A DNA stretch of 64,000 nucleotides from Cerasibacillus sp036516575 (GTDB lineage Bacteria > Bacillota > Bacilli > Bacillales > Amphibacillaceae). Shown here in pieces: positions 1-8,242 of this stretch. Under the pieces are notes generated by a model. That model ran no database searches. It was not told the origin of the DNA and was given only the letters and a program-made list of their open reading frames with translations. Position numbers and translations under genes: made by a program. Position 1 is the first letter of the stretch. Each line of letters begins with the position of its first letter. The stretch spans positions 124,001-188,000 of the forward strand of contig NZ_DATBTY010000083.1 in NCBI RefSeq assembly GCF_036516575.1, in the 5' to 3' direction.

Positions 1-50
1 GCAAGAGAAACCTCATTACAAAAAAGAAAAAATAGTCGTTTGAAACTTAA

Positions 51-79
51 AAAAACCTTGCTTACCGCAAGGTTTTTTT
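51..79 (+). terminator. Intrinsic terminator upstream of the aspartate kinase gene
   Basis: Arms AAAAACCTTGC (51-61) and GCAAGGTTTTT (67-77) pair around a 5-nt loop and run into T73-T79. It either ends an upstream plus-strand gene or is the terminator of a leader attenuator for the aspartate kinase gene, whose ATG lies 53 nt further on. The window starts too close to tell. Confidence 0.8.
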
Positions 80-131
80 ATGAAAATATGATATGATTGA
101 AAATAAAATCATTGACCTGGGGAGATTTACG

Positions 132-1475
132 ATGAAAGTAGTAAAATTCGGCGGAAGCTCTGTTGCAGATGCAAACCAAATTATTAAAGTCGGAAATATC
201 ATAAAACAAGATGACCAACGTAAATTTATCGTTGTTTCTGCACCGGGAAAAAGCGATAAATTTACAGAGAAAATGACAGATCAATTAATTAAATTTTTTC
301 ACTCGGAAAGTAAGCGAGATAAAGATCTCTATTTACAATCCATTCTTGATCGTTACAATAGAATTACGAATGAACTAAAGGTTGATATGACGATTGTATC
401 TGAAATTGAAGCGACCATTTACGCTATTTTACAAAGTGATAAAGATGAAGCATTGAAATTAGATGAAATAAAAGCAATAGGTGAAGATAGTTCAGCGAAG
501 ATTATTAGCCTATATTTACAGAAAATTGGCTTAGAAGCTACATATTTAAATCCAAAAGATGCTGGTATTATTGTTAGTCATGAGCCTGGTAACGCCCAAC
601 TTTTACCCGAGAGTTATGATAACATTTACCAACTACGTCATCAAACTGGACGATTTGTTATTCCAGGATTCTTTGGATATACAAAAACAAATGAATTGGT
701 TACTTTTTCCCGAGGTGGTTCAGATATCACGGGGTCAATTGTAGCTGCTGGGGTTAAGGCATCACTTTATGAAAACTTCACAGATGTTGATTCAGTATAT
801 ACAGTAAATCCAAATATCGTTAAAAACCCGAAAAAAATCGATGTTTTAACATATAAAGAAATGCGTGAATTATCATATGCTGGCTTTTCAGTTTTTCATG
901 ATGAAGCATTGATGCCAGCTTTCAAAGCTAACATCCCTGTAGCTATTAAAAACACCAATAATCCTGAAAGCAAAGGAACACATATCGTTCAAAAGCGGAA
1001 GCATCAAAAAGATTGTGTTGTTGGAATTGCAAGTGATACAGGCTTTAGCAGCCTATATGTTCGTAAATATTTAATGAATAGGGAAATCGGCTTTGGCCGT
1101 AAATTGTTTGCTATCTTAGAAGAAGAAGGTGTTTCTTTTGAACATGCCCCTTCCGGTATTGACGATATGTCAGTGATTATTAGAGATACACAGTTGACAT
1201 CAGAGAAGGAAGAAAATATTATTAATCGGATTAATAAGGAATTACATCCTGATACTGTTCAATTAGAACACGGATTAGCAATGATTATGGTTGTTGGTGA
1301 AGGGATGATGAATACGCTAGGAATCGCGCATAAAGCAACAACAGCGCTTAAACGAGCCGAGGTTAATATTCGAATGATTAACCAAGGATCATCCGAGGTG
1401 TCCATGATGTTTGGTATTCTTAAATCTGATATTGAAAAAGCAATCGTCTCACTTTATGATATGTTTTTTCAATAA
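132..1475 (+). CDS. thrD: Aspartate kinase, monofunctional, ThrD/YclM type
   Basis: Phosphorylates L-aspartate, the first step toward lysine, threonine, methionine and diaminopimelate. The 447-aa product opens with the kinase motif KFGGSS at residues 5-10, has the conserved SRGGSDITG segment near 200, and ends in about 150 residues with paired ACT regulatory domains (VPSGIDDM, INQGSSEVSMM). It closely resembles B. subtilis YclM/ThrD rather than DapG or LysC. The frame is open to 93, but the ATG at 132 is chosen because GGGGAGA sits 7 nt upstream and the protein then starts MKVVKFGG as in the family. It stands alone on the plus strand, convergent with spo0A, which is not its B. subtilis neighbourhood. 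Feedback control by lysine or threonine is family knowledge only. Confidence 0.93.
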   Translation: MKVVKFGGSSVADANQIIKVGNIIKQDDQRKFIVVSAPGKSDKFTEKMTDQLIKFFHSESKRDKDLYLQSILDRYNRITNELKVDMTIVSEIEATIYAILQSDKDEALKLDEIKAIGEDSSAKIISLYLQKIGLEATYLNPKDAGIIVSHEPGNAQLLPESYDNIYQLRHQTGRFVIPGFFGYTKTNELVTFSRGGSDITGSIVAAGVKASLYENFTDVDSVYTVNPNIVKNPKKIDVLTYKEMRELSYAGFSVFHDEALMPAFKANIPVAIKNTNNPESKGTHIVQKRKHQKDCVVGIASDTGFSSLYVRKYLMNREIGFGRKLFAILEEEGVSFEHAPSGIDDMSVIIRDTQLTSEKEENIINRINKELHPDTVQLEHGLAMIMVVGEGMMNTLGIAHKATTALKRAEVNIRMINQGSSEVSMMFGILKSDIEKAIVSLYDMFFQ

Positions 1476-1484
1476 AAATAATTA

Positions 1485-1519
1485 AGCGAAGTTCTCAATT
1501 GAGGACTTCGCTTTTTTTA
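1485..1519 (+). terminator. Bidirectional terminator between thrD and spo0A
   Basis: Twelve-base arms (1485-1496 and 1501-1512, with one G-T pair) close an AATT loop and are followed by T1512-T1519. The opposite side is A-rich, so the hairpin can also end spo0A transcription. Confidence 0.85.
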
Positions 1520-1523
1520 TGGA

Positions 1524-2309
1524 TTAAACAACTTGATTTTCTAAGCGTAAACGATCAGCTACCATTGCGATAAACTCTGAATTAGTCGGTTTTGTTTTAG
1601 ATGCACTTACTGTATAACCGAATATCTTTGAAATCGCTTCGATATTCCCTCTATTCCACGCTACTTCAATTGCATGACGAATCGCACGCTCAACACGTGA
1701 AGATGTCGTATTATATTCCATCGCAATTTTCGGATAAAGAACTTTTGTAATCGAACCGAGAAGTTCAATATCATTGTATACCATTGAAATGGCTTTTCTT
1801 AAATACATATATCCCTTTATATGAGCCGGCACACCGATTTCATGAATGACTGATGTAATATTTGCTTCTAAGTTTTTCACTTTATGTTGTTTTTTGTTTC
1901 CACTCGATAAAGTCATTGAAGATGTAAATACACTAGGCATACCTTTTGTTTGCCGAATTTGGTCAGCTAAATGATCCAGGTCAAACGGTTTTAAAATAAA
2001 GTAAGATGCACCTAGCTCTACTGCTTTTTTCATAACTTCTTCTTGTCCAAAAGCTGTCAGCATAATGACATTTGGCACTGCTGCTGATTGTGCTTTTAAT
2101 TCTTGTAAAACGGCAAGCCCATCTAAATGAGGCATGATCAAATCAAGTACTAACACATCCGGTTGTATATCGTTCAATAAATCTAAACATTCTTTACCAT
2201 TATTTGCAACACCAATGACATCAATATCCTCTTGTTTCGTAAAGTAATCCTTTAACATGCGAATCAATTCTTTATTATCATCAACTAAACATACCGTAAT
2301 TTTACTCAC
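1524..2309 (-). CDS. spo0A: Stage 0 sporulation response regulator Spo0A
   Basis: Master regulator of sporulation entry, phosphorylated through the phosphorelay. The 261-aa protein has a receiver domain (about 1-120) with acidic pocket D10/D11, phosphoacceptor D56 in VLVLDLIMP, T85 and K107. A linker leads to the C-terminal DNA-binding effector domain (about 145-261), including the SSRVERAIRHAIE recognition helix region. The start is GTG at 2309 with purine-rich ribosome-binding sequence just upstream; no ATG gives the family N-terminus MSKITVCLVDDN. It lies downstream of spoIVB, as in most Bacillaceae, and has its own sigma-H promoter. Confidence 0.98.
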   Translation of the reverse strand: MSKITVCLVDDNKELIRMLKDYFTKQEDIDVIGVANNGKECLDLLNDIQPDVLVLDLIMPHLDGLAVLQELKAQSAAVPNVIMLTAFGQEEVMKKAVELGASYFILKPFDLDHLADQIRQTKGMPSVFTSSMTLSSGNKKQHKVKNLEANITSVIHEIGVPAHIKGYMYLRKAISMVYNDIELLGSITKVLYPKIAMEYNTTSSRVERAIRHAIEVAWNRGNIEAISKIFGYTVSASKTKPTNSEFIAMVADRLRLENQVV

Positions 2310-2353
2310 TTCCCCTATCCCCTTTCAAGACAGATTCAATCACCTATATTTGT

Positions 2354-2378
2354 ATTCGACATGAAATAGAATAATCCT
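2354..2378 (-). promoter_or_regulatory. Sigma-H promoter with embedded 0A box upstream of spo0A
   Basis: On the minus strand AGGATTA (2378-2372), an 11-nt spacer and GTCGAAT (2360-2354) match the sigma-H consensus RnAGGAwwW-N11/12-RnnGAAT at every informative position. TGTCGAA (2361-2355), the core of the Spo0A-binding 0A box, overlaps the -10. This corresponds to the known sporulation promoter Ps of spo0A. The same architecture recurs at comGA and dnaG in this window. Confidence 0.85.
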
Positions 2379-2425
2379 TCTTTTTTCTAAAGTTTTTGAT
2401 GATTATAATGATTTAGTTATAAACA

Positions 2426-2460
2426 AAAAGACTTGTGGTACTTTTGACCACAAGTCTTTT
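2426..2460 (-). terminator. Terminator of spoIVB
   Basis: Perfect 14-bp arms (2426-2439 and 2447-2460) around a 7-nt loop, ending in a TTTT run on the minus strand just after the spoIVB stop. Confidence 0.85.
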
Positions 2461-2463
2461 CCG

Positions 2464-3741
2464 TTAACTTGCTTGAGCATTTTCCTGTCTTAAATTGATT
2501 CCGGTTTCCTGTAACATCCACTCAATATGGACTCCATATCCTGATGTCGGATCATTGACAAACACATGAGTAACTGCCCCGATAATTTTGTTGTTTTGTA
2601 TAATCGGACTACCACTCATCCCCTGTACGATACCACCTGTTTTCTTTAATAATTTGGGATCCGTTACTTTAATAACCATTCCTTTTGTAGCTGGGCGTTT
2701 TTGTGGTATGGCACTGATTACTTCTACAGAGAATTCTTCAACTTTTTCCCCATCTACAACAGTTAATATTGTTGCTGGACCAGGTTTCACTTCATCCGGT
2801 AATGCAACTGATAAGGGTTCATCATAATGGCCATTTGACATGTTTTTATTTAACTTTCCAAAAATACCAAATGGACTATTTTTATTAATCGAGCCGATTT
2901 TATTCTCTTTTATTGAAAAATGAGCTTGTTTTTCTCCCGGTGTACCACTATTGCCCTTTTCAATGGCCGTCACTGAGGAGCGTACAATAGTGCCATGATG
3001 GATATCGATTGGCTTTTTAGTGTCCATATCTGAAATAATATGACCTAGAGCTCCGTAATTTTTTGTTACCGGATCGACAAATGTCATTGTTCCAATCCCT
3101 GCTGCAGAATCACGGATATAAAGACCAATACGATATTCCTTTTCTTTTTTATCTTTAATAGGGTGTAATGTTGTATCTAATAGCTCATTTCCTCGTTTTA
3201 CAGTGACAGATAATGCCTTTTCTTTTTTCCCTGCTTCATCAACTAATGGTTTAATATCACTCATATTTTTAATTTCTTGGTTGTTTATTTTTAAAATGAC
3301 GTCCCCTGTTTGAATATCAGCATCTTCCCCAGGTGATTTAGTTCCCGCTTCAGTAGTAACAAGATGATGACCAACAACGAGAACACCGCGTGTTTGGAGC
3401 TGAACGCCAATTGATTGCCCGCCCGGGATAACCTTTTTATTTTCTAATACGGATAGATTGACCTTTTTAATTGGCAAACCATTGACATGATAAATAATTT
3501 CATCGTTTCCAACAACATGTTTATCTATTTCGTATTTGGAATTTGTTTGGGCAATTTGTTGTTCTTTTGCAGTAACTTTTATGGTATTTCCGAGCTTTGG
3601 AAATACTAATGAAGTATTTTCCTTCAATATCATGATTTCATTAGGAATAGATAAATACTTTTTAACAGGGGTCATAAAAGGAATGGTGAATAAGCAAACT
3701 AAGATCAAACAACCAAATATAAAGCGAACATTTTTTTTCAA
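2464..3741 (-). CDS. spoIVB: SpoIVB serine peptidase (S55), sigma-K checkpoint signal
   Basis: Secreted from the forespore, SpoIVB cleaves SpoIVFA and so triggers pro-sigma-K processing. The product has an N-terminal signal anchor (about 5-25), a PDZ domain (about 100-180) and the peptidase domain with catalytic His in GALGH and catalytic Ser in GMSGSP near the C-terminus. The frame opens at 3774, but TTG at 3741 is preferred: AAGGAAGGAG lies at proper spacing before it and the resulting 425 aa match the family length and N-terminus. It sits between recN and spo0A, the standard order. Confidence 0.95.
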   Translation of the reverse strand: MKKNVRFIFGCLILVCLFTIPFMTPVKKYLSIPNEIMILKENTSLVFPKLGNTIKVTAKEQQIAQTNSKYEIDKHVVGNDEIIYHVNGLPIKKVNLSVLENKKVIPGGQSIGVQLQTRGVLVVGHHLVTTEAGTKSPGEDADIQTGDVILKINNQEIKNMSDIKPLVDEAGKKEKALSVTVKRGNELLDTTLHPIKDKKEKEYRIGLYIRDSAAGIGTMTFVDPVTKNYGALGHIISDMDTKKPIDIHHGTIVRSSVTAIEKGNSGTPGEKQAHFSIKENKIGSINKNSPFGIFGKLNKNMSNGHYDEPLSVALPDEVKPGPATILTVVDGEKVEEFSVEVISAIPQKRPATKGMVIKVTDPKLLKKTGGIVQGMSGSPIIQNNKIIGAVTHVFVNDPTSGYGVHIEWMLQETGINLRQENAQAS

Positions 3742-3871
3742 TGTCTCACTCTCCTTCCTTTCAACCCACACCAATTTTTATATCTGTACTTATAACTTGA
3801 CCTTTTCACCTGCTTTTTAAACGCGTTAAAGATAAGTAATACTGTGTAAGATTTCCTTTTTATATATAAAA

Positions 3872-3897
3872 AAGAGTTAGCTGCTGTGCTAACTCTT
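3872..3897 (-). terminator. Terminator of recN
   Basis: Ten-base arms AAGAGTTAGC/GCTAACTCTT (3872-3881, 3888-3897) followed on the minus strand by a T run. Confidence 0.85.
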
Positions 3898-3905
3898 CAG
3901 ACAAA

Positions 3906-5612
3906 TTATTTTTTCCTCTTTTCGGCTAATTCAAGTAATTCAGTTGCATGTTGAATAGCTGTTTCGGTAAGTTGTGATCCTGTTAACATTCGACTTAGTT
4001 CATCAACTTTTTCTATTTTATTTAACTCCGTAACAGCTGTCACGGTTCGACCTTGTTTCTCCATTTTTTGAATAAATAAATGTGTGTCTGCCATTGCAGC
4101 AACTTGTGGTAAATGAGTAATACAAAGGACTTGCGAATCATTGGAAATATGATGAATTTTATCCGCCATTGCTTGGGCAACACGACCACTTACACCTGTA
4201 TCAACTTCATCAAAGATCACACTCGTCGTTTGCTCTTGTTTAGCAAAAATTCCTTTTAAAGCAAGCATAATCCTGGATAACTCACCACCCGAAGCAATTT
4301 TATTTAATTCTTTTAATGGTTCCCCAGGGTTGGTTGAAATATAAAAATGGACTTGGTCAAAACCGTTTTCATGAAGAGATGTTCGTTTATCTATTGTGAA
4401 TTTATCATGACTTTCAAATGTTACTTGAAACTTAGCGTGCTCGAGAAATAACTCTTTAAAAGCTTGGTGAATGTCATCTGTTAAGGATTCAGCAGCCTGA
4501 ACACGAAGTTCATGAAGCTGTTTTGCTTCTAAATATGCATCTTTCTCTAATTCAGTAATTTGATATGCCAACTGTTGTAAATGAGAATCTTTATGGGTAA
4601 TTTGCTCAATTTCCTCGGCAACTTTTCCCATATAATCTAAAATTTCTATAACGCTCGGTCCATATTTCTTCTTTAGGCGATCTATCTCATTTAATCGTGC
4701 TTCTATAACATTTAACTGTTCTGGGTTAAATGAAAGCTCATCTAAGTATTGGCGTAAGTCATATGTCATTTCTTCTATATTGTAGTAAGTATTTGTTAGC
4801 GCTTCAGCCTTCTCCTTAATAAACGCATCATAATCACTTGCACCTTGTAATGATTGTTGTGCAATATGAAACCAATCCAAACCTTTATTTTCACCGTATA
4901 ACGCATTGTAAGCTTCAGAAATAGCCTGATGTATCCGTTCAAAGTTAGCCAATTGTTCGCGTTCTTTTTCTAATAATATGTCTTCATCAGGCTGCAATTC
5001 AGCTTGTTCGATTTCATTGTATTGGAATTCAAGTAAATCTAGTCGATGCGCCATTTTTTGTTCATTTTCGCTTAATTCACGGTAACGTTTTTTAAGTTTG
5101 ACCAATTTATGATAAAGGAGCAAATATTCTTCCTTTGCTTTTTGGATTTGTTCGAAGTTATAATGATCTAATAATTCAATATGATAGCTGGAATCCATTA
5201 AAGACTGTGTTTCATGTTGTGTATGTATGTCGACTAAGTGCGAGCCTATTTCCCTTAAGATTGCTAATGTAACAAGCTTACCGTTTACCCGGCAAATACT
5301 TCTTCCCCTATTTGTAATCGTACGTTCAAGTACTAATTCACCTTCTGACAATGTTATCCCGTATTGTTCAGCAAGCGAAAAAACAGGATGTTGCTGATCA
5401 TCAATAATAAACAAGCCTTCTAAATCGGCTTTTTTACTCTTATGTCTGACAAACTCTACAGAACCTCTTCCGCCAATTAATAATTGAATCGCATCAATAA
5501 TAATCGATTTCCCCGCACCTGTTTCACCAGTTAATACCGTTAATCCTTCTTGGAATTGGATAGATATTTCATCAATGATTGTAAAATTACGGATGGACAA
5601 CTCAGTGAGCAT
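3906..5612 (-). CDS. recN: DNA repair ATPase RecN
   Basis: SMC-like ATPase that gathers at double-strand breaks and helps recombinational repair. The 568-aa protein shows Walker A GETGAGKS near residue 30, two coiled-coil arms (about 150-370), the ABC signature LASGGELSR near 442 and Walker B VIFDEVDTG near 467. It is the last gene of the series ispA, OLE, oapA, tlyA, argR, recN and is followed by a terminator. Confidence 0.97.
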   Translation of the reverse strand: MLTELSIRNFTIIDEISIQFQEGLTVLTGETGAGKSIIIDAIQLLIGGRGSVEFVRHKSKKADLEGLFIIDDQQHPVFSLAEQYGITLSEGELVLERTITNRGRSICRVNGKLVTLAILREIGSHLVDIHTQHETQSLMDSSYHIELLDHYNFEQIQKAKEEYLLLYHKLVKLKKRYRELSENEQKMAHRLDLLEFQYNEIEQAELQPDEDILLEKEREQLANFERIHQAISEAYNALYGENKGLDWFHIAQQSLQGASDYDAFIKEKAEALTNTYYNIEEMTYDLRQYLDELSFNPEQLNVIEARLNEIDRLKKKYGPSVIEILDYMGKVAEEIEQITHKDSHLQQLAYQITELEKDAYLEAKQLHELRVQAAESLTDDIHQAFKELFLEHAKFQVTFESHDKFTIDKRTSLHENGFDQVHFYISTNPGEPLKELNKIASGGELSRIMLALKGIFAKQEQTTSVIFDEVDTGVSGRVAQAMADKIHHISNDSQVLCITHLPQVAAMADTHLFIQKMEKQGRTVTAVTELNKIEKVDELSRMLTGSQLTETAIQHATELLELAEKRKK

Positions 5613-5651
5613 TCTCCTGACACCTCAATTATGTAAACAGTCAAAGCTATA

Positions 5652-6101
5652 TTAGAGCATTTCTAGAAAACGCGTACGAACAAGTTCTGAATCTTCTTCA
5701 TTACGGCAAATAATTAAACATGTGTCATCACCACAAATGGTTCCCATGATTTCATCCCATTCTAAGTTATCAATTAGAACGCCGATGGCATGTGCATTTC
5801 CTGGTAACGTCTTTAATACGATAAAATGATTAGCATAATCAATTTTAACAAAAACATCCATTAATAAGCGCTTTAACTTTGCCAAAGGATTAAATCGTTG
5901 ATCACCCGGCAAGCTATACTTATACTCACCACTAGCAGATGGTACTTTGACAAGATGCATTTCTTTAATATCACGTGAAACGGTCGCTTGTGTAACATTA
6001 AAGCCGAGTTCTTTTAGACGTGTTACCAATTCATCTTGTGTTTCGATATCGTTTTCCATGATTAGTTCTCTAATTTTGATCTGTCGTTGCAATTTACTCA
6101 T
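5652..6101 (-). CDS. argR: Arginine repressor ArgR/AhrC
   Basis: Arginine-responsive hexameric regulator that represses arginine synthesis and activates catabolism. The 149-aa product has an N-terminal winged helix (about 1-70, with VTQATVSRDIKEM as recognition helix) and a C-terminal oligomerisation/arginine-binding domain containing GDDTCLIIC. Length and order (tlyA-argR-recN) are typical of Bacillaceae. Confidence 0.96.
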   Translation of the reverse strand: MSKLQRQIKIRELIMENDIETQDELVTRLKELGFNVTQATVSRDIKEMHLVKVPSASGEYKYSLPGDQRFNPLAKLKRLLMDVFVKIDYANHFIVLKTLPGNAHAIGVLIDNLEWDEIMGTICGDDTCLIICRNEEDSELVRTRFLEML

Positions 6102-6123
6102 TTTCGTCCCACCTATTAATCAT

Positions 6124-6936
6124 TCATAGACACTCATGTGCTTCATTAACAATCTGTGCCACATCATTTTTATCTAGCTCAATTAGACGATTCAAATTAT
6201 CCTGCCAACCTAAATGTAGCAGAAACTCGATATTTCCACTCCCACCAGTAATTGGGGAATAGGTTAAACCATATAGTAAATACCCTTCACTTCTTGCAAA
6301 TTCAGTGATTTTATTAAGTACACTAATATGAACATCCTTATCACGTACAATACCTTTTTTGCCTACTTGTTCTCGCCCAGCTTCAAATTGTGGTTTCACT
6401 AGTGCGATAATTTGACTTTGTTCGGCTAAGATCATACGTAATACAGGCAAGATAAGCTCTAATGATATAAAGGACACATCGATTGTTGCAAAGTTTGGCT
6501 TACCATGAGTAAATAAGTTACTTGTTACATAACGAAAATTCGTTCTTTCCATCACAATAACTCGCTCATCATTTCTTAGTTTCCAATCTAATTGATTATA
6601 GCCAACATCAATGGCATAACTTAACTTAACACCCCGTTGCAAGGCACAGTCTGTAAATCCACCTGTAGATGAGCCGATATCAACCATGATTTTGTTTTTT
6701 ACATCAATATCAAAATAATCGAGTGCTTTTTCTAACTTTAATCCACCGCGCCCTACATAAGGTAATTCTTTTCCTTTAATATTTAATGGAAGGGTACTGT
6801 CGACTTTCATGCCTGGTTTATCTAAACGCATCTCGTTTGAAAAAACTTGTCCAGCCATGATCAGACGTTTTGCCTTTTCTCTCGTTTCGACTAAATTACG
6901 TTCTACTAATAATACATCTAACCTTTGTTTTGCCAT
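6124..6936 (-). CDS. tlyA: TlyA-family rRNA 2'-O-methyltransferase (YqxC)
   Basis: Predicted S-adenosylmethionine-dependent ribose methyltransferase of 16S/23S rRNA; some members are also called hemolysins. The 270-aa protein has an S4 RNA-binding domain (about 3-60) and an FtsJ-like Rossmann fold with SAM loop VDIGSSTGGFTDC (about 81-93) and VKPQFEAGREQVGKKGIV. It lies 22 bp upstream of argR and 28 bp downstream of oapA. In many Bacillaceae dxs stands immediately before tlyA; here it does not. Confidence 0.93.
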   Translation of the reverse strand: MAKQRLDVLLVERNLVETREKAKRLIMAGQVFSNEMRLDKPGMKVDSTLPLNIKGKELPYVGRGGLKLEKALDYFDIDVKNKIMVDIGSSTGGFTDCALQRGVKLSYAIDVGYNQLDWKLRNDERVIVMERTNFRYVTSNLFTHGKPNFATIDVSFISLELILPVLRMILAEQSQIIALVKPQFEAGREQVGKKGIVRDKDVHISVLNKITEFARSEGYLLYGLTYSPITGGSGNIEFLLHLGWQDNLNRLIELDKNDVAQIVNEAHECL

Positions 6937-6964
6937 TTGTTTATGTCCTTTTCATTAATGTTTA

Positions 6965-7531
6965 TTAGAATATTTTTATTTTGAATTTCTTTTCAATAAA
7001 TTCAATCACTTTTGCCGTTCGAAATATAATCTTAGTTGAAGAATGAATGGCATAATGTTTTCCGATTGCTTTTCCACCTACTGTTAAAGCTGCGACTAAG
7101 CTTGTCAGTATAACACTTAATGCAATATGCATACTCGAACCGTCTTGATGACCCAATAAATGGGAAATTTGAATGACGACAACGGCTGTAGCAGTACCGC
7201 TCACAATACCCGATATATCCCCAATGACATCGTTGCAAAAACTTGCAAATTTATCGGCATTACGTATAATCCGAATCGCTTCTTTGGCACCTGGTACCTT
7301 TTCAGATGCCATGGCATGGAAAGGCTTCTCATCTGCAGCAGTAGCAGCAATGCCAAGCATATCGAAAATAACTCCAATAAAAACAATGAATAAGACAACA
7401 AGTAGCCCGATAAGCCACATCACTTTACTTAAAATAGATGACGAAATAATTGAAAAAATAGCCGCTAACACAAATGTGATAACGGCAATTGTTAGGCTGA
7501 ACTTGATTGATCTTTTTATATGTGCGTCCAT
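6965..7531 (-). CDS. oapA: OapA, membrane partner of OLE RNA
   Basis: OapA anchors the OLE ribonucleoprotein at the membrane; in Bacillus halodurans the OLE complex affects alcohol, cold and magnesium stress (established for the family). The 188-aa protein has about four membrane segments (about 10-30, 37-58, 107-130, 137-160). A central hydrophilic loop holds AADEKPFHAMASEKVPGAKEA, resembling DUF21/CNNM-type proteins. The start is ATG at 7531 with TGAGGT 5 nt upstream; the frame extends to a TTG at 7543 with no better site. Identification rests on protein character and on the structured OLE-sized region directly upstream on the same strand, beside ispA. Confidence 0.88.
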   Translation of the reverse strand: MDAHIKRSIKFSLTIAVITFVLAAIFSIISSSILSKVMWLIGLLVVLFIVFIGVIFDMLGIAATAADEKPFHAMASEKVPGAKEAIRIIRNADKFASFCNDVIGDISGIVSGTATAVVVIQISHLLGHQDGSSMHIALSVILTSLVAALTVGGKAIGKHYAIHSSTKIIFRTAKVIEFIEKKFKIKIF

Positions 7532-7569
7532 TATATACCTCAAATTAAAAAGTTTAATTGTTATGTACG

Positions 7570-8177
7570 AAAGGAATGGTCATTTAAATGGTAAAAACTA
7601 TGGCTTAGGTCCAGTAGGTTTTCCCAGATGAATACCCCATGTTGCCATTAGGGCGGTTCCCCTTTAATTTCATCTTAGCTCCGTCACCAGATGCTAGACT
7701 GGATTACCACTTAGTCCATACTATAATCCCACTTAAATGTCTTTTGGAACAGTCTAGGAGATTTCCTCAACAGTCTTTAGCTATTCCCTAGCCTCTTTTG
7801 CAGTGTTGATTTCATAGAGATTAATGATTAATCAGTGGCCGCTAATTAATCATTACCCTAACTCTAATCCCCTCAACGACCACTCAAGGCAGGCTACGCT
7901 GCATGTAAAGCTTCCCTTCACTCTTTATGCAGGTTCATACCCCATTCCATAAAAGCAACTTGGCTCAGTTACTTTCACAGAGATGGGCCTCCGCGGTAAT
8001 TGGGTCAACGCCCACATGCCTTTGTGGATCGCCCAAAAACCTTAACTTCCAGCATTGACCCAAAGCTGGGCGCCTCAAGCCAACACAAGAAACTTCATCG
8101 ATATGCCCTTTGGCGAATTTTTAGCCCCGCCTTCAGGAATAGAGGACTGACTAGAATACTGCACCATCCCTTTTTGT
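7570..8177 (-). ncRNA. ole: OLE RNA (ornate, large, extremophilic RNA)
   Basis: About 600 nt on the minus strand without a credible coding frame, richer in G+C than its flanks and full of short inverted repeats. For example, an AT-rich hairpin with arms ATGATTAAT and ATTAATCAT lies near 7826-7852. It lies exactly where OLE lies in B. halodurans, between ispA and oapA, with the same orientation and the known length of about 610 nt. An extended -10 (TGGTATAAT) precedes it, placing the 5' end near 8177; the 3' end is approximate (7550-7610). OLE RNA forms a membrane ribonucleoprotein with OapA, OapB and OapC. Open frames on either strand here are overlaps without ribosome-binding sites. Confidence 0.88.
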
Positions 8178-8183
8178 AACTAT

Positions 8184-8192
8184 ATTATACCA
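8184..8192 (-). promoter_or_regulatory. Extended -10 promoter for OLE RNA
   Basis: TATAAT (8189-8184) preceded by TGG gives an extended -10 (TGGTATAAT). At 17-nt spacing the -35 is a weak TGGATT. It lies between the ispA stop and the OLE 5' end, so OLE can be transcribed independently of the ispA operon. Confidence 0.65.
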
Positions 8193-8242
8193 TGTTTCTC
8201 AAGAAAAATCCACATTCATTCTTTATGAAAGTTCATTCGGTA

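Noticed and set aside
1..131. A lysine riboswitch controlling the aspartate kinase gene.
   Set aside because: Only a terminator hairpin is inside the window; aptamer sequence cannot be assessed because it would lie before position 1.
3775..3871. A sigma-F/sigma-G promoter expected for spoIVB.
   Set aside because: GTATT and GGTGAAAA-like pieces are present but not at the correct spacing; no convincing match.
7173..7631. Open frames on the plus strand across oapA and the OLE region.
   Set aside because: They lack ribosome-binding sites, run antisense to oapA and OLE, and have no recognisable protein character.
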